DNA from: Apodospora peruviana
Taxonomy: Eukaryota; Ascomycota; Sordariomycetes; Sordariales; Lasiosphaeriaceae
DNA: 64,000 nt
NCBI GenBank assembly: GCA_033439685.1
Contig: JAUEDM010000001.1
Coordinates: 2,356,001-2,420,000, forward strand
Direction: 5' to 3'
Positions 45,292 through 57,400 of the stretch are shown here, piece after piece. Made by a program: the position numbers and the translations under genes. Numbering within the stretch: position 1 is the first letter of the stretch; each line of letters begins with the position of its first letter. Under the pieces are notes generated by a model. The model saw only the letters and a list, made by a program, of their open reading frames with translations. It was not told the origin of the DNA and did not search any database.

Positions 45292-47034
45292 TTTGAAAGC
45301 TGCTGTGATTTTCAGTTGTGATGGAGGAGTATGTCGCGAGTTTTTTCTGTCGTTCTTTGTTCAAAAGATGGCGGTTAAAGGTGCGAATGTGAATGATGCT
45401 CTCGAAAGGACAAGTTGACATTTGACGTTGAGAGGAAGAATGTGAGCTCTCGAATGTTGCTGTGTGGCATTAATAGACCAAGGTGCGACCGTGTGACGTG
45501 GTTGGTGCAGGAGCTTCCTTGGTGGGCTGTTGTTCCCATTTGGACAGCTCTGTCAACAACGTCATCGCTGTGGCTGAGTTGGACAACCGGTGGCTCGCGC
45601 ACTAAGATACCACCATTCTACGGATAGTTGTGGCTAGTCTCGACAGCTGAAAGCAGTTGAAGTGCCAGTGGCTGCAGAGACGGTATACAACCCTAACCCT
45701 TTGTTTACGGCGCCGGCCGCATGTGCCCAGCGGGTCTTCAAGTTAGGCTGAGATTCGGAGCTCCCAGCCGTCGGGAATCAGCTTGTGAATCACTGCACAA
45801 CAGCCCTATATTTATCTTTGCCCAACTTCTCTCTTCGTCCTCCTTGGGGCCATCATTTCACTTGCATTGGGTAGATATTCATTACGTTGATACCTTCCCA
45901 ATCAGAAATGTCGTCTTTTAACTGGCAAAAATGTCTAACAAAAATAAAGGTGAAAAGAACCCCTGCCCTGTACGTTTCATAATCGACACCTTCCCCTTTC
46001 AAGACTAGAGTCACCAACACATCACAATCCCAACGACCAGGACCCCGATTCTTGGCAGTGTCAACACCGGCCCGAACCAATTGTTTGCTGGTTTGGTTTC
46101 GAATTTGACTCTGATTCTCTTGTCTCGGGAAGCCCAGAGAGCTTAGCAAGCGGCTTACTACGCTACTATCACATCACGTCACCGCCATACGCATAAATGA
46201 TGGATGGCCTCCAGCCTCGAACAAGAGGGAATGGAGAGGCTTAACAGAAACCCATTCGATGGCCGTTGCCCGACGCACAGCCGCCACCAGATGCGGCCGG
46301 TGAACAGGCGAATGCGGTTTCTCTCTGAGACGCCGTGAACGGACAACCGACAGATCCGCCTCGGCCTGGATTTTGTCCCGGTCGTCGCAACCAACTGTCC
46401 AATCCGGTTGGCAGGACTCGACAAAGTTGCCGACATCCTCTTGCTGCTGCTTTCAGCGCAACGCAGCGCCCCATCGCCTCGGGGAACATGTAGGTCTTAC
46501 TCCAAACTACCTATGATGAAGGCTGGCAATGCTGCGAGGCAAAGCCGTTTTATGCATGGCCACTCCGAAAACACGCAGAATTCTCTCTTTCTTACTTGCA
46601 GTCTTGTGCGTGTTGTGTAAGGGTAAACTGAAGTTCCCACAACCCCGGCGCTCATCTCAACCGTGCCATATGAAGGGGTTGCTGCGGGAGCCGGGATCCA
46701 TGGTTCTGCTTTTTCCTGTCGATCCCTCCTCGTCCCACGTTTACGGGTAGCTACCACCTTCTTCAACAGGCCCCTTTGTTCACAACCCCCAAACAGATCC
46801 CGTCTGATGGGCTATTAGTGACATTTGTGACCCGTATAAACTACCCTTCGTTGCCGTTTTCAGCCTCGTGCTGACCTGTGAATCCTTGTCGTCTACAGAA
46901 CTCGGATCTCATAAAAGCAGACCACATCCCCCACGTATTCTTAACCCCGGTTTCTATTCTGGTTTCTTCTTTTCTTCTCCCGTTCTGGTCTTCTCTATTC
47001 TCAAAACCGTCCGTGGACATAAAAGTGGTCGACG
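45292..47034. other. Divergent intergenic region, 1.7 kb
   Basis: It lies between the BAP31-like gene (minus) and the small secreted protein gene (plus). No other gene is supported. Confidence 0.5.
46835..46840 (+). promoter_or_regulatory. Possible TATA box of the small secreted protein gene
   Basis: TATAAA lies 200 bp before the start codon. A second AT-rich candidate, CATAAAAG, lies near 46910 (about 125 bp before the ATG). Confidence 0.35.
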
Positions 47035-47284
47035 ATGCGCCTCCAGTTCCTCCTCCCACCGCTCATCGCGGCCTTCTCCCTCGGTAACTCACTATTGGTA
47101 TCGGCTTCACCTGTAGCCTGCCCTGATGTATGTTTTCCTCCTAATGAGACATTTGTTTCTATATATTGACTGACATGTTCTGTCTTAGCTAAAAAGAGAT
47201 GCCATCTTAAAAGGGGAGCTGCCCAAGGAGGCATGTTGCAGCTACGGGAAATGTTTAGGCGACGTCGTGGTAGCCTCCGGGTGA
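47035..47284 (+). CDS. Small secreted cysteine-containing protein, 62 aa
   Basis: Exons are 47035-47127 and 47189-47284. The 61-nt intron (GTATGT...TTAG, branch CTGAC) falls between codons. The N-terminus is a clear signal peptide: Arg2, then a hydrophobic core (FLLPPLIAAF), with small residues LVSA-SPVA at the likely cleavage site near residues 24-28. A Leu-Lys-Arg (residues 32-34) just after the splice junction is a potential Kex2 site, which would release a 28-residue peptide. Cysteines are at 29, 47, 48 and 53; three lie in an ACCSYGKC motif. The C-terminus is GDVVVASG. Similar CCSYG-containing short proteins occur in other ascomycetes as far as I recall, with no assigned role. Function is unknown: effector, signal or antimicrobial are all possible. 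Confidence 0.75.
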
Positions 47285-48883
47285 CGCAGGAAGCAAGCCA
47301 TGTTCCTTGAATCGAACCGGTGCTTTTTAAAGCATATTCGACTGCTGCCAATATCATTTTTACATCGCATATATTCACGACGACATCGGTCCACATACAC
47401 CATAACGCCGATCACTAAGGTACACACCCACGACTAGCCCGAGACATGCATTTCAACGGCGCAGGACGATCAGGACCACGGAACGAAGAAGGAAATGATA
47501 CGGTGCATCGCCGGACAAGACTTGCGAGATATGGGACTGTTCCAACGGGGGATGCGTGTGGACGGGTTTTTATTTCAGTTGTCAATCAGCATATATCCTA
47601 AGCACGTAAGGTACGTGGGTACCTACGAAGGGAGGACCAGCATTTTGGTTTCAATAGCATCAGCGCGGAGTTTACGGGGGGGGGGGTTTCTTCATTTTGC
47701 CAATTATTGTTGCAAGGGAGAATCTGGTTGAGTTGTCATCTTGGTGGCGGAGGGAAACTTGAAAGTCTCTAACTGTCTTGTCAAACATATCGACAGGCAT
47801 CGTCGATATATTTCCAGCACCAGCAAAGAAAGACATCATTCTTTCTATGAGCATCCTCTGTTTTCTCTCTCTACGTTCTCCAGCATCTCAATAACCGCTC
47901 CCTCTCATCCTTCTTCACTTCTAGTTTTCTCGTTCATCCACTTCTTTCCGTGGAACCAAGTTCGTGAGATGGTCGATGTAAGTAAATACGAGAATCCAAG
48001 CTCTCGAGGCAACATCAATAAAAAAGTGGGACCGCCACAGGCTACCACGCCTACCTACCGACCTCAAAATAGCTAGCTTTTCGTATTTTTATTCACTTAA
48101 CTCAATGTCCTGGGAAGAAAGGCAAATCTGATCTCTGTTCAAGGTATGTACAACCAACAAACATAACAACCCGGTGCAGTCGACCATCAAAAAAGGCAAA
48201 ATATAAATAAAGGGAAAAGGGGGTGAGATGAAGCTTTCGACCCCAATTGGAGGTAGATTTAAACTCCGCATTGCATGGTTGCTTCAGAAACGCCCTTCAA
48301 AAGGCACGTTGCATTCTAGGCTTGTTGGACTTCCAGAAGCCCGAAGAACGTAACAACAAAGCAACAGAAAAACAAATCATTCGGCATCCATTTCTCGGAG
48401 CCGACTGATTGGTGCGGGTGATATGTTGGTTCAAGACTCCATTTTTTCCTTCTCCCGTCCACTCCCCCGCACCCCTGTCCCAGAGCTCCATCCGGGGATG
48501 GAGGTGCCGGGGGTTCGGTCTTGTGGCTGCCGAGTGGACGGAACCACCATGCGGAATCGGTGACGGGGGAATGGGATAGAGGGGGGAAAAAGAAAAACCC
48601 CACGCATTGACAAACAGGCGGGAATGGGGGTTAAAATCTTTTTTTGTGTGTGTAACTGTACCAGCTGACCTTCATAACCTTTCAGACTACTGCGCTCGAA
48701 CTGGGTCCCGCCAATGCAAGCTTGTTGAATTTGCCGCTTGACCGTGAACCGCACCCGTCAGAAAGAAGGCCCACAGCGTGAAGTGGGCCGGTGCCCGAAA
48801 GAATGTAGGGAAGCTCGGGCTCAGGGGGGAAGAGAGGGCCTAGAATGCATATGTGTGGAGGACCTCACCTACTGAGCCGCGAC

Positions 48884-48888
48884 CCAAT
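48884..48888 (+). promoter_or_regulatory. CCAAT box upstream of lad1
   Basis: CCCAATTG at about -190 from the lad1 ATG, 48 bp before the TATA box. This is a common site for the fungal HAP/CBF complex. Confidence 0.45.
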
Positions 48889-48935
48889 TGTTATTCTCTC
48901 CGGGATGCCGAAGTTGGAGAGAGTGCGGGACGTTG

Positions 48936-48942
48936 TATAAAA
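48936..48942 (+). promoter_or_regulatory. TATA box of lad1
   Basis: TGTATAAAAGGG lies about 132 bp before the lad1 start codon; it is a near-perfect TATA element at a usual fungal distance. Confidence 0.65.
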
Positions 48943-49073
48943 GGGCACACATTCCCTCCCATCCCTCTCTCCGAGCTACCCCGCGCCTTCTTTTGCGTTG
49001 TGATACCCCTTCCGAGTTCAAGTTTAATGTCATTGGAACTTCTCTTGCCCACGACACTTCCGTCACCGTCATC

Positions 49074-50258
49074 ATGAGCCCCTCAGTCACCGTGGCTGCG
49101 TCCAAGGCCAACATCGGCGTCTTCACAAACCCCAACCATGATCTGTGGATAAGCGACGCCACGCCGACGCTCGAGAGCGTACAGAAAGGGGATGAGTTGA
49201 AGGAGGGACAAGTAACTGTTGCTATCAGGAGCACAGGCATCTGCGGGTAAGGATAGAAGCCGCCCACGCCGATACTTTTGTCAGACAGCTGTCAACAGGG
49301 ACGCTGACAATATCGCTTTCATCACAGGTCGGATGTTCACTTCTGGAAGCACGGCTGTATCGGACCTATGATCGTCTGTGGAAATCATGTGCTGGGCCAC
49401 GAATCGGCTGGCGAAGTGATTGCGGTGCACCCGACCGTAACGAACATCCAGGTCGGCGACCGCGTCGCCATCGAGCCACAGGTGATCTGCAATGCGTGCG
49501 AGCCATGCCTGACGGGCCGGTATAACGGGTGCGAGAAGGTTGACTTTCTGTCCACGCCTCCGGTGGACGGCCTCCTACGGCGATATGTCAACCACCCGGC
49601 CGTCTGGTGCCACAAAATCGGCAACATGTCGTACGAGAATGGTGCCATGCTGGAGCCCCTTTCTGTATCACTGGCAGGTCTGCAGAGGGCCGAGGTCCGG
49701 TTAGGCGATCCTGTGCTCGTCTGCGGAGCCGGTCCCATCGGCTTGATCACGATGCTCTGCGCAAAGGCGGCCGGCGCTTGCCCCCTCGTCATCACTGATA
49801 TCGACGATGGACGCCTGGCGTTCGCTAAGGAGATCTGCCCCGAGGTCATCACGCACAAGGTGGAGCGCTTGTCGGCTGAAGATTCGGCCAAGGCTATCGT
49901 CAAGAGCTTCGGTGGCGTGGAGCCGGCAGTGGCGCTGGAGTGCACAGGTGTGGAGAGCAGCATCGCGGCGGCCATCTGGGCAGTCAAGTTTGGCGGTAAG
50001 GTCTTCGTCATTGGTGTTGGCAAGAACGAGATTTCAATTCCCTTCATGAGGGCCAGCGTCCGCGAGGTCGACCTCCAGTTCCAGTACCGGTACAGCAACA
50101 CTTGGCCCCGCGCCATCCGCTTAATCGAGAATGGGGTCGTCGACCTCTCCAGACTCGTCACCCACCGATTCCAGCTCGAGGACTCGCTCAAAGCGTTTGA
50201 GACGGCATCTGATCCTAAGACAGGCGCCATCAAGGTCCAGATCCAGAGTCTGGATTAG
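49074..50258 (+). CDS. lad1: L-arabinitol 4-dehydrogenase
   Basis: It oxidises L-arabinitol to L-xylulose with NAD+ in the fungal L-arabinose catabolic pathway (cytosol), and may also act on xylitol or sorbitol. Exons are 49074-49246 and 49328-50258, giving 367 residues. The 81-nt intron (GTAAGG...CAG, branch CTGAC) splits the catalytic GICG-SD motif. Catalytic zinc ligands are Cys57 and His82-Glu83 (GHE). Structural zinc cysteines are 112, 115, 118 and 126 (CNACEPC ... C). The Rossmann motif is GAGPIG, followed by the acidic VITDIDDGR, which selects NAD+. Extended identity to Trichoderma and Neurospora LAD blocks ([46 protein letters not shown] in pieces) separates it from xylitol dehydrogenase. 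The length matches (about 360-380). Confidence 0.94.
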
Positions 50259-51078
50259 TTGGGTACCAGCTAGAGACGAGAGTCTTTTGTGTGTTATGAT
50301 AGACGCATTGTGCATGAAATGGAAAGGGGGTGATATTATCAAGGTATGGGTCTGGTAGTTAGCATAGCGATGGGATATTTTCAGGATCTACCATGTTTTT
50401 CGGGTTTTGCCCCAACTCCCGCTGTCAAGCGGTTTGACCAGGATAGGAGTTGTCCTCGGTCAAACCGAGCTCTTTTCGGGACGTGAATAACTAGGTTATA
50501 TATGCATCTGGAATTATGCAGCCCCTGGCTGATTGATTTGGATTGAGTTGGTCCGAGAAATGTAGGTTGTACGGTGATAATCGTAGACGGGAGAGTGAAG
50601 AAGCATGATGGAATCAATCAAGGCGGGTTGACTGTGTGTTGACACCTACCGACAGCCCGGCAACATGAAAACGTCCGAGCTTTTGCCCACAGGCTGTGGC
50701 AGCAGCAGCAGTGGCAGCCCGGGAGTGGCGGGGACCGGGACCGCCCCCAAGCTCTCGGCGCCGCACCCAGGCACAGCTCTTCAATTGGCCTTTTGATTGG
50801 TCAGTTGAAACCGCCCTTCCGAGATCTGGCAAGAGCCTGCCAACCGAATTTCGAAATCTTCCGAGCTTCAATCCAGTTTTTCCAGCTACTCCAAAAAAGT
50901 TGCGCAGAACCACCCAAAACCGACCATACCGAAATCCAAACCCACCTCACCATCCGTTGACCGGTCTACCTCACCTCCCCCGCCGTCGCCGACCTTTCCC
51001 ATCTGTGACCGCGCAGCCCGCCCAATCTTTTGCTCTCTCCCCGACACGTCCTATCGTTCTGTCCAATCTCTTATCGCC
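50259..51078. other. Spacer and atp20 promoter/leader, 0.8 kb
   Basis: A CAG-rich run is near 50699-50720, and the leader before atp20 is C-rich. No gene is seen. Confidence 0.5.
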
Positions 51079-51973
51079 ATGTCTTTCGCTCTGGTAACGA
51101 GGCGATCGGCCCTCTCGATGGGCCGCCAGATGGCCGTCCGATTCGAGTCGACCACCACACAGAAGGCTGCCGAGACCGCTAAAGAGGCCAGCTCCAAGGC
51201 CACCTCCGCTGCGTCCGAGTACACGGCTAAGGCTCAGGAGGGCATCTCACGCGTCACTGCTGCTGCCGGCCCTGCCATCTCCAAAGCTGCGCAGGGTGTC
51301 ACGGGTGCGCTAGGCCGCGTCGGTGGCCGGACAGGCAGATTTGTTGGCTTTGTTGAACGTACGAGACCACCACCCCATCTAGTCTGCTAGTTCTACTGTG
51401 CGCGCCCTTTGCTGCATTGTGCATGTGGGCATCGCGGTTGTTGCGTTGTTTTGGTGCATGCTGCTGCCGCGGTACAATGGGCTTGGCTGACAACTTTTAT
51501 CTTCAACCCCCAACAGGTCAGGTCCCGATCGTCCTTTACTACTCCAAGGTCGGCCTTGAGCTGTCCAAGATCATCTTCAAGGGCCAGAACATGTCCCCTC
51601 CGTAAGTTTCCCGTTGCCTAACCCCCCCTCTTCCTCGAGTCAAGTTTGGGGGCAAAATAGAATCCTTTTCTTGGGCCGTGGCCGAATGAGAAACGGACTT
51701 TGTTGACTTTATGTGTTTGCTATGTTTAGCTCCGTGTCAACCTTCCAATCGTACTTCCAAAACCTGTGGACGCGCCTTCAGAACCCCAGCTCCTTCCTGC
51801 GGAGCTCGAACCCCACTTCCCTCGTGCAGTCAGTACGGAACATCTCAAGGACACAAGTGATTGCTGGTGGTGTTGTGCTGGCCGAGTGCTTGGGCTTCTT
51901 TACAGTCGGCGAGATGATTGGCAGATTCAAGCTGGTTGGATACCACGGCGAGGCGCCCGCTGCTCACCACTGA
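51079..51973 (+). CDS. atp20: Mitochondrial ATP synthase subunit g
   Basis: An accessory Fo subunit of the inner-membrane F1Fo ATP synthase, needed for dimer formation and cristae shape. Exons are 51079-51358, 51517-51601 and 51730-51973 (introns 158 and 128 nt), giving 202 residues. The N-terminal 25 residues are Arg/Ser-rich and lack acids (ALVTRRSALSMGRQMAVRF), a mitochondrial presequence. An Ala/Lys/Glu-rich amphipathic region follows (about 30-80). The conserved core is QVPIVLYYSKVGLELSKIIFKGQNM, given here across two pieces: VPIVLYYSKVGLELSKI and FKGQNMSPP. The C-terminal membrane helix (GGVVLAECLGFFTVGEMIGR, about 170-190) carries the GxxxG-like surface used for dimer contact. Confidence 0.93.
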
Positions 51974-54900
51974 GCTGGCGATATCTAATCCCCCAGGCTG
52001 GGTGGGGTGTGTGGGTTATTAGAAACAACGACCGGTTCACGGCCAGCAGCAGCGAAACTGCTCCCTTCCGAATTCGGCTGTAAATTGGGGACGGGGAGAA
52101 AGTGGGTTGTTGGGAGGGAGTTGGCGAATTTAGTTCTCAGAGCGCGGGGACGGATAGACTTTGTTAGTTGATGGCGTATCGGAGAACTGCTGTTGCTGCT
52201 GCTGGTTGCTGCTCGTAACATTCACCTACATTTGCCGGACGGCCCATCTCTAGGACCACTTTCTCGCTCTATAGAAGACGGAATAGGGAGATGCGAGATG
52301 CGACCGGTTTTTAGGACCCGATCAACAATCAACATCCTGGAGGGGTGGTGAGAAGGGATGGGGGAGAGAGAGGACAGAGACCAATGTACGAGGTTCCTCC
52401 ACTTGTATATTTCCTCTCGCTCTCTTCCTCTCTCTCACGTTGTGCAACTGAGACTATTGTTCATTGTTTTTCTTTTTTGTTTGTTTTTTCTTACTTTTGT
52501 CGTCCCTGTACCAACAGCTACAGTTTAACTCACTATGCATATGAAAGAGAGAAGAGACAGGCTCAATAATCGATGGTAAATTAATCCATTATCAAACCAT
52601 ATAATACTGCTACCTACGTCACCCCCACGCGAGTCGAAGAAAAATCACGCTGTCGAACGGTAGAGGTTTCTTGCAGGTTTCTCGGAGCTACCTCCCCAGA
52701 AATGCTTTCGTGGAGTTTTCTTCCTTGCAAAAACCAGCCATGGAGGGTTTATTTACCCATCATACAGGCAGGATACGTAGAGTATTTTTTTTCCTGGCTA
52801 TCTGCCTGCCTCAGGTACCTACCTAGGTAGGTATCTGCATATTCTGCTATTCAACCCATAGACGAGAAGGCTTCATGGTCTGCGTGTCTCAAACTAAGGA
52901 ATGGCCGGAGGCTTTTATATCTTCACGCCTCTCTCCTTCACTCCAGTCTGGCTGTGTGTATGCTGCAGAGTTCTTGCTTGCTTCATGCAGTAGCAGTAGT
53001 CGCAGCAGCAGCAGCAAGCAGTCGGTCCCACACACCTTTGCTGCTCATCATCTGCTCCCTCCCCCCCTTTTCTCGGCTGGAGATATGATTGGACAGGTCC
53101 TGAGATCCGGAGTTCTTGAACTTGTTGCGTATAGATCCCGTGAATACTTGTAGAGAGTGATATGATGGTGAGTATGCTATGGACTTGATGTATGTGCGTG
53201 TCCCGCGGTGAGTGTGTTTGTTTTTGTTTTTTTTACTGAAATCACTTATCGTTGTGCATCCGGGTGATGAATGGAAGGTAAGAATAGAATGAGGACTATC
53301 GTCTCTCTCGATTTGCTTAGATTTATCCATCCATCGGTGGTCAGCAAAGGGAGTAGCCGAGGAGGGTGGTGGTGGCCGGGCTTATTGGCGCTCGTGCGGA
53401 GTTGACGGGAAGCATATTGTCAGACCTTGTACCTTATGTGCTGTACGTATGACATATTATACCATACCATCAATCAGTCTTTGGGGGCCGGCAGTCCATC
53501 TTTTCGACCTAGGTAACCCGAGTCGTGTGTCGTGATGATCTTGCCAGATAGGCAGATTGGTAGGTAGGTGAGCTAGGGAGTTACCGCGGTCCCCATCGAG
53601 ACGCAGGCCCCCCATCATGTCATGGGCAAAGATGCAGTTGGTTCCAGGGTGCATACAACATGGCGCTCAAATTCTGCACTCTTTCAGCCGGCCGCATGAT
53701 TGCTCCGTGTGTGTGTACACGTGTAAGTGCCCGTATCTATCCTCTTGGACTGTGCGTTTAATAATGCTTCTTGTTGGCTTGTTGCGTCTCGTTCTTGATT
53801 TTCCTGCTTACTCCTCCCCATGTTGGTTGTACATACGTATGTCACTTAATCCTCTTGGCTGAAGGCCTTCAGCACAAAGACACCAAGGATGTATCATTGT
53901 CTGGCTGGGACTATTCGTTTATTCCTATCTCCTTCTCTGATGGACTATACTCCTCCAAACGACAGTGCTAGATGAGAACGAGTTAAATATGAAGACGCAT
54001 GACTACCGTCCCTTTCCCCATGAGATAAATCTTCAAGACTCGGAACTGCTCTGTGTTAACAATGTATACGACAGAATACAAACCCATCCTTATCTCAAAA
54101 ACCCCGTCTCTCACCTTAAACAGCATGACACCTGACTCCAAGATACCTACGTGCCTCATATGTACCAGTACACAACCCGGGCTCCAAGGGTGAGATATCC
54201 GAATGCTCGCCCTACTCTACGTACGGTATTCCGTATCAGTGGACAGGAACGGAGCCGGGGGGAGCGGACGGACGGGCGCCGGTTGGCCCAACCAGCGAGC
54301 CAGCCACAACCAAGAGCCATGGCCGACCAGGGTAGACTTTCAAAACCTTGTTGGCAAGGAATAGTAGAAGCAAGCGTGAGGCGGGAACGCTGCCGACCCA
54401 TAAAGTCGGGTGCGGGTTGGGTTCGGGTTGCTGGCTAGACTTCATTGATTAACTGGACGGGGCAAAGAAGCATGTAAAGACCAGATCAGCCAGGGCAGAC
54501 TTTACCAAAATGCCGCTGAATAACACGCAGACTACCATGGCAAAGAGAGCATGTACCGGCAACCATACGCACACGCAATGGTTGGGGTTCAAAGGAGGTG
54601 CCACTGGCCCTCTATTTTGTTCAATCTTCCAGCAATGTCCGTCTTGTTGATATAACCGAAGAGGCTCTAAAAGAAAGGATGATAACAATCCACGTCCATG
54701 TTGAATGACTTTCCCTCTTAAACCTAAGCCTGATTTTCCTTGCCAGAGTATCCTACTCCAGATATGACAAATTTGGTAGCCCCCCGATCTAATACATAGA
54801 TGCAATTAAGTGATAGACAGATACATAAAGCTAAACCGAGAGCCATCCAAATGCAGCAAATAGCAAAATACATGCATGCGTAGTTAAATAAGAAGAAATA

Positions 54901-56026
54901 CAAACAGAAGCAAGTAGACATGCACCTCCCTGCAACCACGTCCTTTACCTCGATCGGCGCAAGTTGTTATTGTGCCTGCCTTCCAATACCATTTCACTTC
55001 GATAATTTCTTATGCGCAAATCTCTGAGATCAGGGGAAGTAAATGAATGGCAGTGGCCAGTGAGTGAGGCGGGGACATAGCAGCGAGAGGATGAGTTGGG
55101 CCCCCAACTTGAGCTTGAGGAGTTTGAGACCCTCGAGTCTTCTCCTGCTCTTCCCCGCCCCGAATGGCCAACACCATAAGGTTTGGATCAATCGTAAATT
55201 GGCTCGAAGTCTTCAGGCACTGTCGTTGCTGAGTCCCGTCCTTGCTGTCACCCACGTTTCACCACGCAACGTCGGCCAGATTCGCGTGTCTCTCGGACCC
55301 GGGGGACAGCAAGGAAGGGACAAATGGGTGTTATTGTGTCCAAAATGGGTCACACAACCAAGTCAGCGAGCCATACGTGTACTGGCAGCCCACTGATGCC
55401 GATGTGTAACTGACTCCGGTTACAGGACGGACGGTGAGCAATAATGCCCCAAGCCGCAGGCGAATAAATCGAGCAGCAACCATCACGTCCTGTCCGCCGT
55501 CCACCCTTGAGGCTATCCGAAGCCCCATACCCTCTGCCCCAGCGCCTCCTGCTCTCCCGTCCGACACGAATCCGGAGAGTCGGGTATATGTCTCGCATCA
55601 GTTGACGCCATTGCAACACCACAAACCGGCCTACCCGATCCAGTCCAGTCAACTTGGTCGGGTATTAACCTATGGGACGGGCTGGTTGACTTCAAAAGCG
55701 AGTGCGCCTCATTATTCGGGTCGCCCCCTTAAAACAGGGACGGTGCCGAGTCTGCAGGAAGTAGAAGTCGGATTGGCTGGGCTAGGCGTCTCAAAGTCGG
55801 CAGCTGGGCTGTGTAAGTTTGGGAACCAACTCCCCATGCCGGTAATGATCAGCCCTGGAAGGCGAGTACGTCAAACCTCCCCCAACCGTCACACAGGCTG
55901 CGGGCAAATTCGCGGTTTAGGTCGTATTACCAGAGTAAAGACTGGCCAGAACTGGGTCTGCTGTGATTACCAGCATTGTCGGACAGGCCGAGGAACGAGC
56001 ACAAGACTAGTGTTGCTATCCAAGTT
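51974..56026. other. Gene-poor stretch, 4.1 kb
   Basis: Includes the atp20 3' flank and the 3' flank of the minus-strand methyltransferase. ACCTAGGT palindromes are at 52821-52828 and 53507-53514. An AGC/AGT-rich run is near 52985-53020. A (CT)-rich patch is near 52405-52440. No gene is recognised. A plus-strand frame at 55434-56165 is discussed under rejected items. Confidence 0.5.
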
Positions 56027-57400
56027 CTATGGCCTGCGAGCGGTAAAAATATGTCTGCGAGAGGTTAGCCGTGTCCTGCAAGCCGTAAAGAGAGCAACTG
56101 TAACTTTGTTGAGACTCACAGATTGCAGTACCCGCGCAATTGCCGAGAATGGATCTCTTCGGTGACCCTGTTTATCAAGTCAATAACCTGCTCGGGGCTC
56201 CTATTATGGGCTCGACAGAGCGGAGCCACGGTGAGAGCGTGGATGCCCTGCTTGAGCCCAAGATTGAACCAACGGCCCAGCTCCCTGGTGTGGGGATCTG
56301 AAGGCCATCCGTTCAATGGGATCATGATGATTTCCTCTTTGAAGTCGACCAGGCCAGCAGCCATCATTCGCTGCTTGATAAATTCGCTATTCAGCCTCAT
56401 CGGTCGCCCAAGCTTCTCCGTGGCGAGCATCAGTTCCTCGGCCCACTGGGAGACCACGGAATTTGGCGACACGGAACCATCATGGCTGCGCGGAACCCAG
56501 TCGATCTCAACTTGCTCCAAAAAGCCGATCTGCGGCTTCAAATGTCTAGAAGGAGTCAGACACAAGCTCCTTTCCGCTGCTGGAGGGCCGACTTACCTCG
56601 ATATCTCGGCATAAAGATGTTGCCAGTTGCGAATGCTGCCGCACAACGTGCGCATGTGGATGACGTCCCAAGAGCCTGGTCTCATGTCTTGCCAGGGCTC
56701 TTCAATATCCATCTGATCAAACCGTATGTTTTCAGGTATGCTAGACAAGTCGGTTAGTGTAAGGCTTGCCGTTTTCAGGAATGTAGTACCTACTATTCGG
56801 GTTGTATCAAAGCTAAATCAACCCCAAGAACTTCTCCTTTTGGCAACTTGCTAGTGATGAGACGCAGGTTAGCACTGGGCTGCAAATAACAGAGCAGCTA
56901 ACACCTACTCGGCGACATCAATCCCCCAGATCCCCGTGCCGCATCCCAAGTCGAGAATGCGCGGTGCCTGATCATAAATGGGAACGTTGTAAAAGACATC
57001 CTTGCGTGCGATACAGAAGATCTTGTGAAAGATATCAAGCCTCTCTTTCTCGTCCTGCCCAGGATATTAGCACCGTGGAGAAACGACAAAGGTTGGGAGT
57101 TTAGGCTCCCGGACTCCCGATCCTACCTCATCGTAAGGGAATGGGTATTCCCCCCTCTGGCAAGCACCATAAAAGCGGCCGTTTTCCCGGAACCCCTCGA
57201 CTCCACGCCGTGGAAGAACAGTTGCCATCCCAGAAAACGGTGCTAGGTCCGGGCCGCTATTTTGAAGAAAAAAGTTTACAGCGTTAGTCTCTTTGACCTG
57301 ACAGGAACCTTTAAGGGAATGAATCTCTTAAGTGCAACATCGATTAACTAGCACAAGATGTCACCTACTTATTCGGCCTGGACGCAGACGGGTACGCCAT
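56027..57400 (-). CDS. LaeA/UMTA-like SAM-dependent methyltransferase, seven exons, 320 aa
   Basis: A class I methyltransferase (TAM-domain/LaeA-like). Relatives act in fungal secondary metabolism, either on small molecules or as regulators. Exons are 57400-57369, 57256-57127, 57054-56909, 56850-56794, 56740-56597, 56545-56120 and 56054-56027; all phases agree (963 nt). Donors are mostly GTAGGT, with GTAAGT and GTGAGT. The last exon adds only 28 nt (LHIFTARRP end), which restores the usual family C-terminus. The N-terminus has FRENGRFYGACQRGEYPFPYDE, given as FRENGRFYG and YPFPYDE. SAM motif I is ILDLGCGTGIWGIDVA. The acidic-strand motif is VLGVDLALIQPE. The LCGSIRNWQHLYAEI segment is typical of the family. 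No synthase gene lies nearby. Confidence 0.9.

Larger units (their letters stand above)
47285..49073. other. Intergenic region, 1.8 kb, with the lad1 promoter
   Basis: No other gene is supported. A run of 11 G lies near 47676-47686. The last 250 bp form the lad1 promoter, with CCAAT and TATA elements listed separately. It also has two possible CreA-type sites on the minus strand, CCGGAG (near 48899) and GCGGGG (near 48979). Carbon repression is inferred from these, not shown. Confidence 0.5.

Noticed and set aside
55083..55172. Acidic plus-strand run (LELEEFETLESS) after a possible TAG acceptor
   Set aside because: It looks exon-like in isolation, but I could not find an upstream exon with start codon or a consistent gene model.
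55434..56165. Plus-strand frame of 243 codons
   Set aside because: It begins at a non-ATG codon, has no recognisable domain and overlaps antisense the last exons of the methyltransferase gene.
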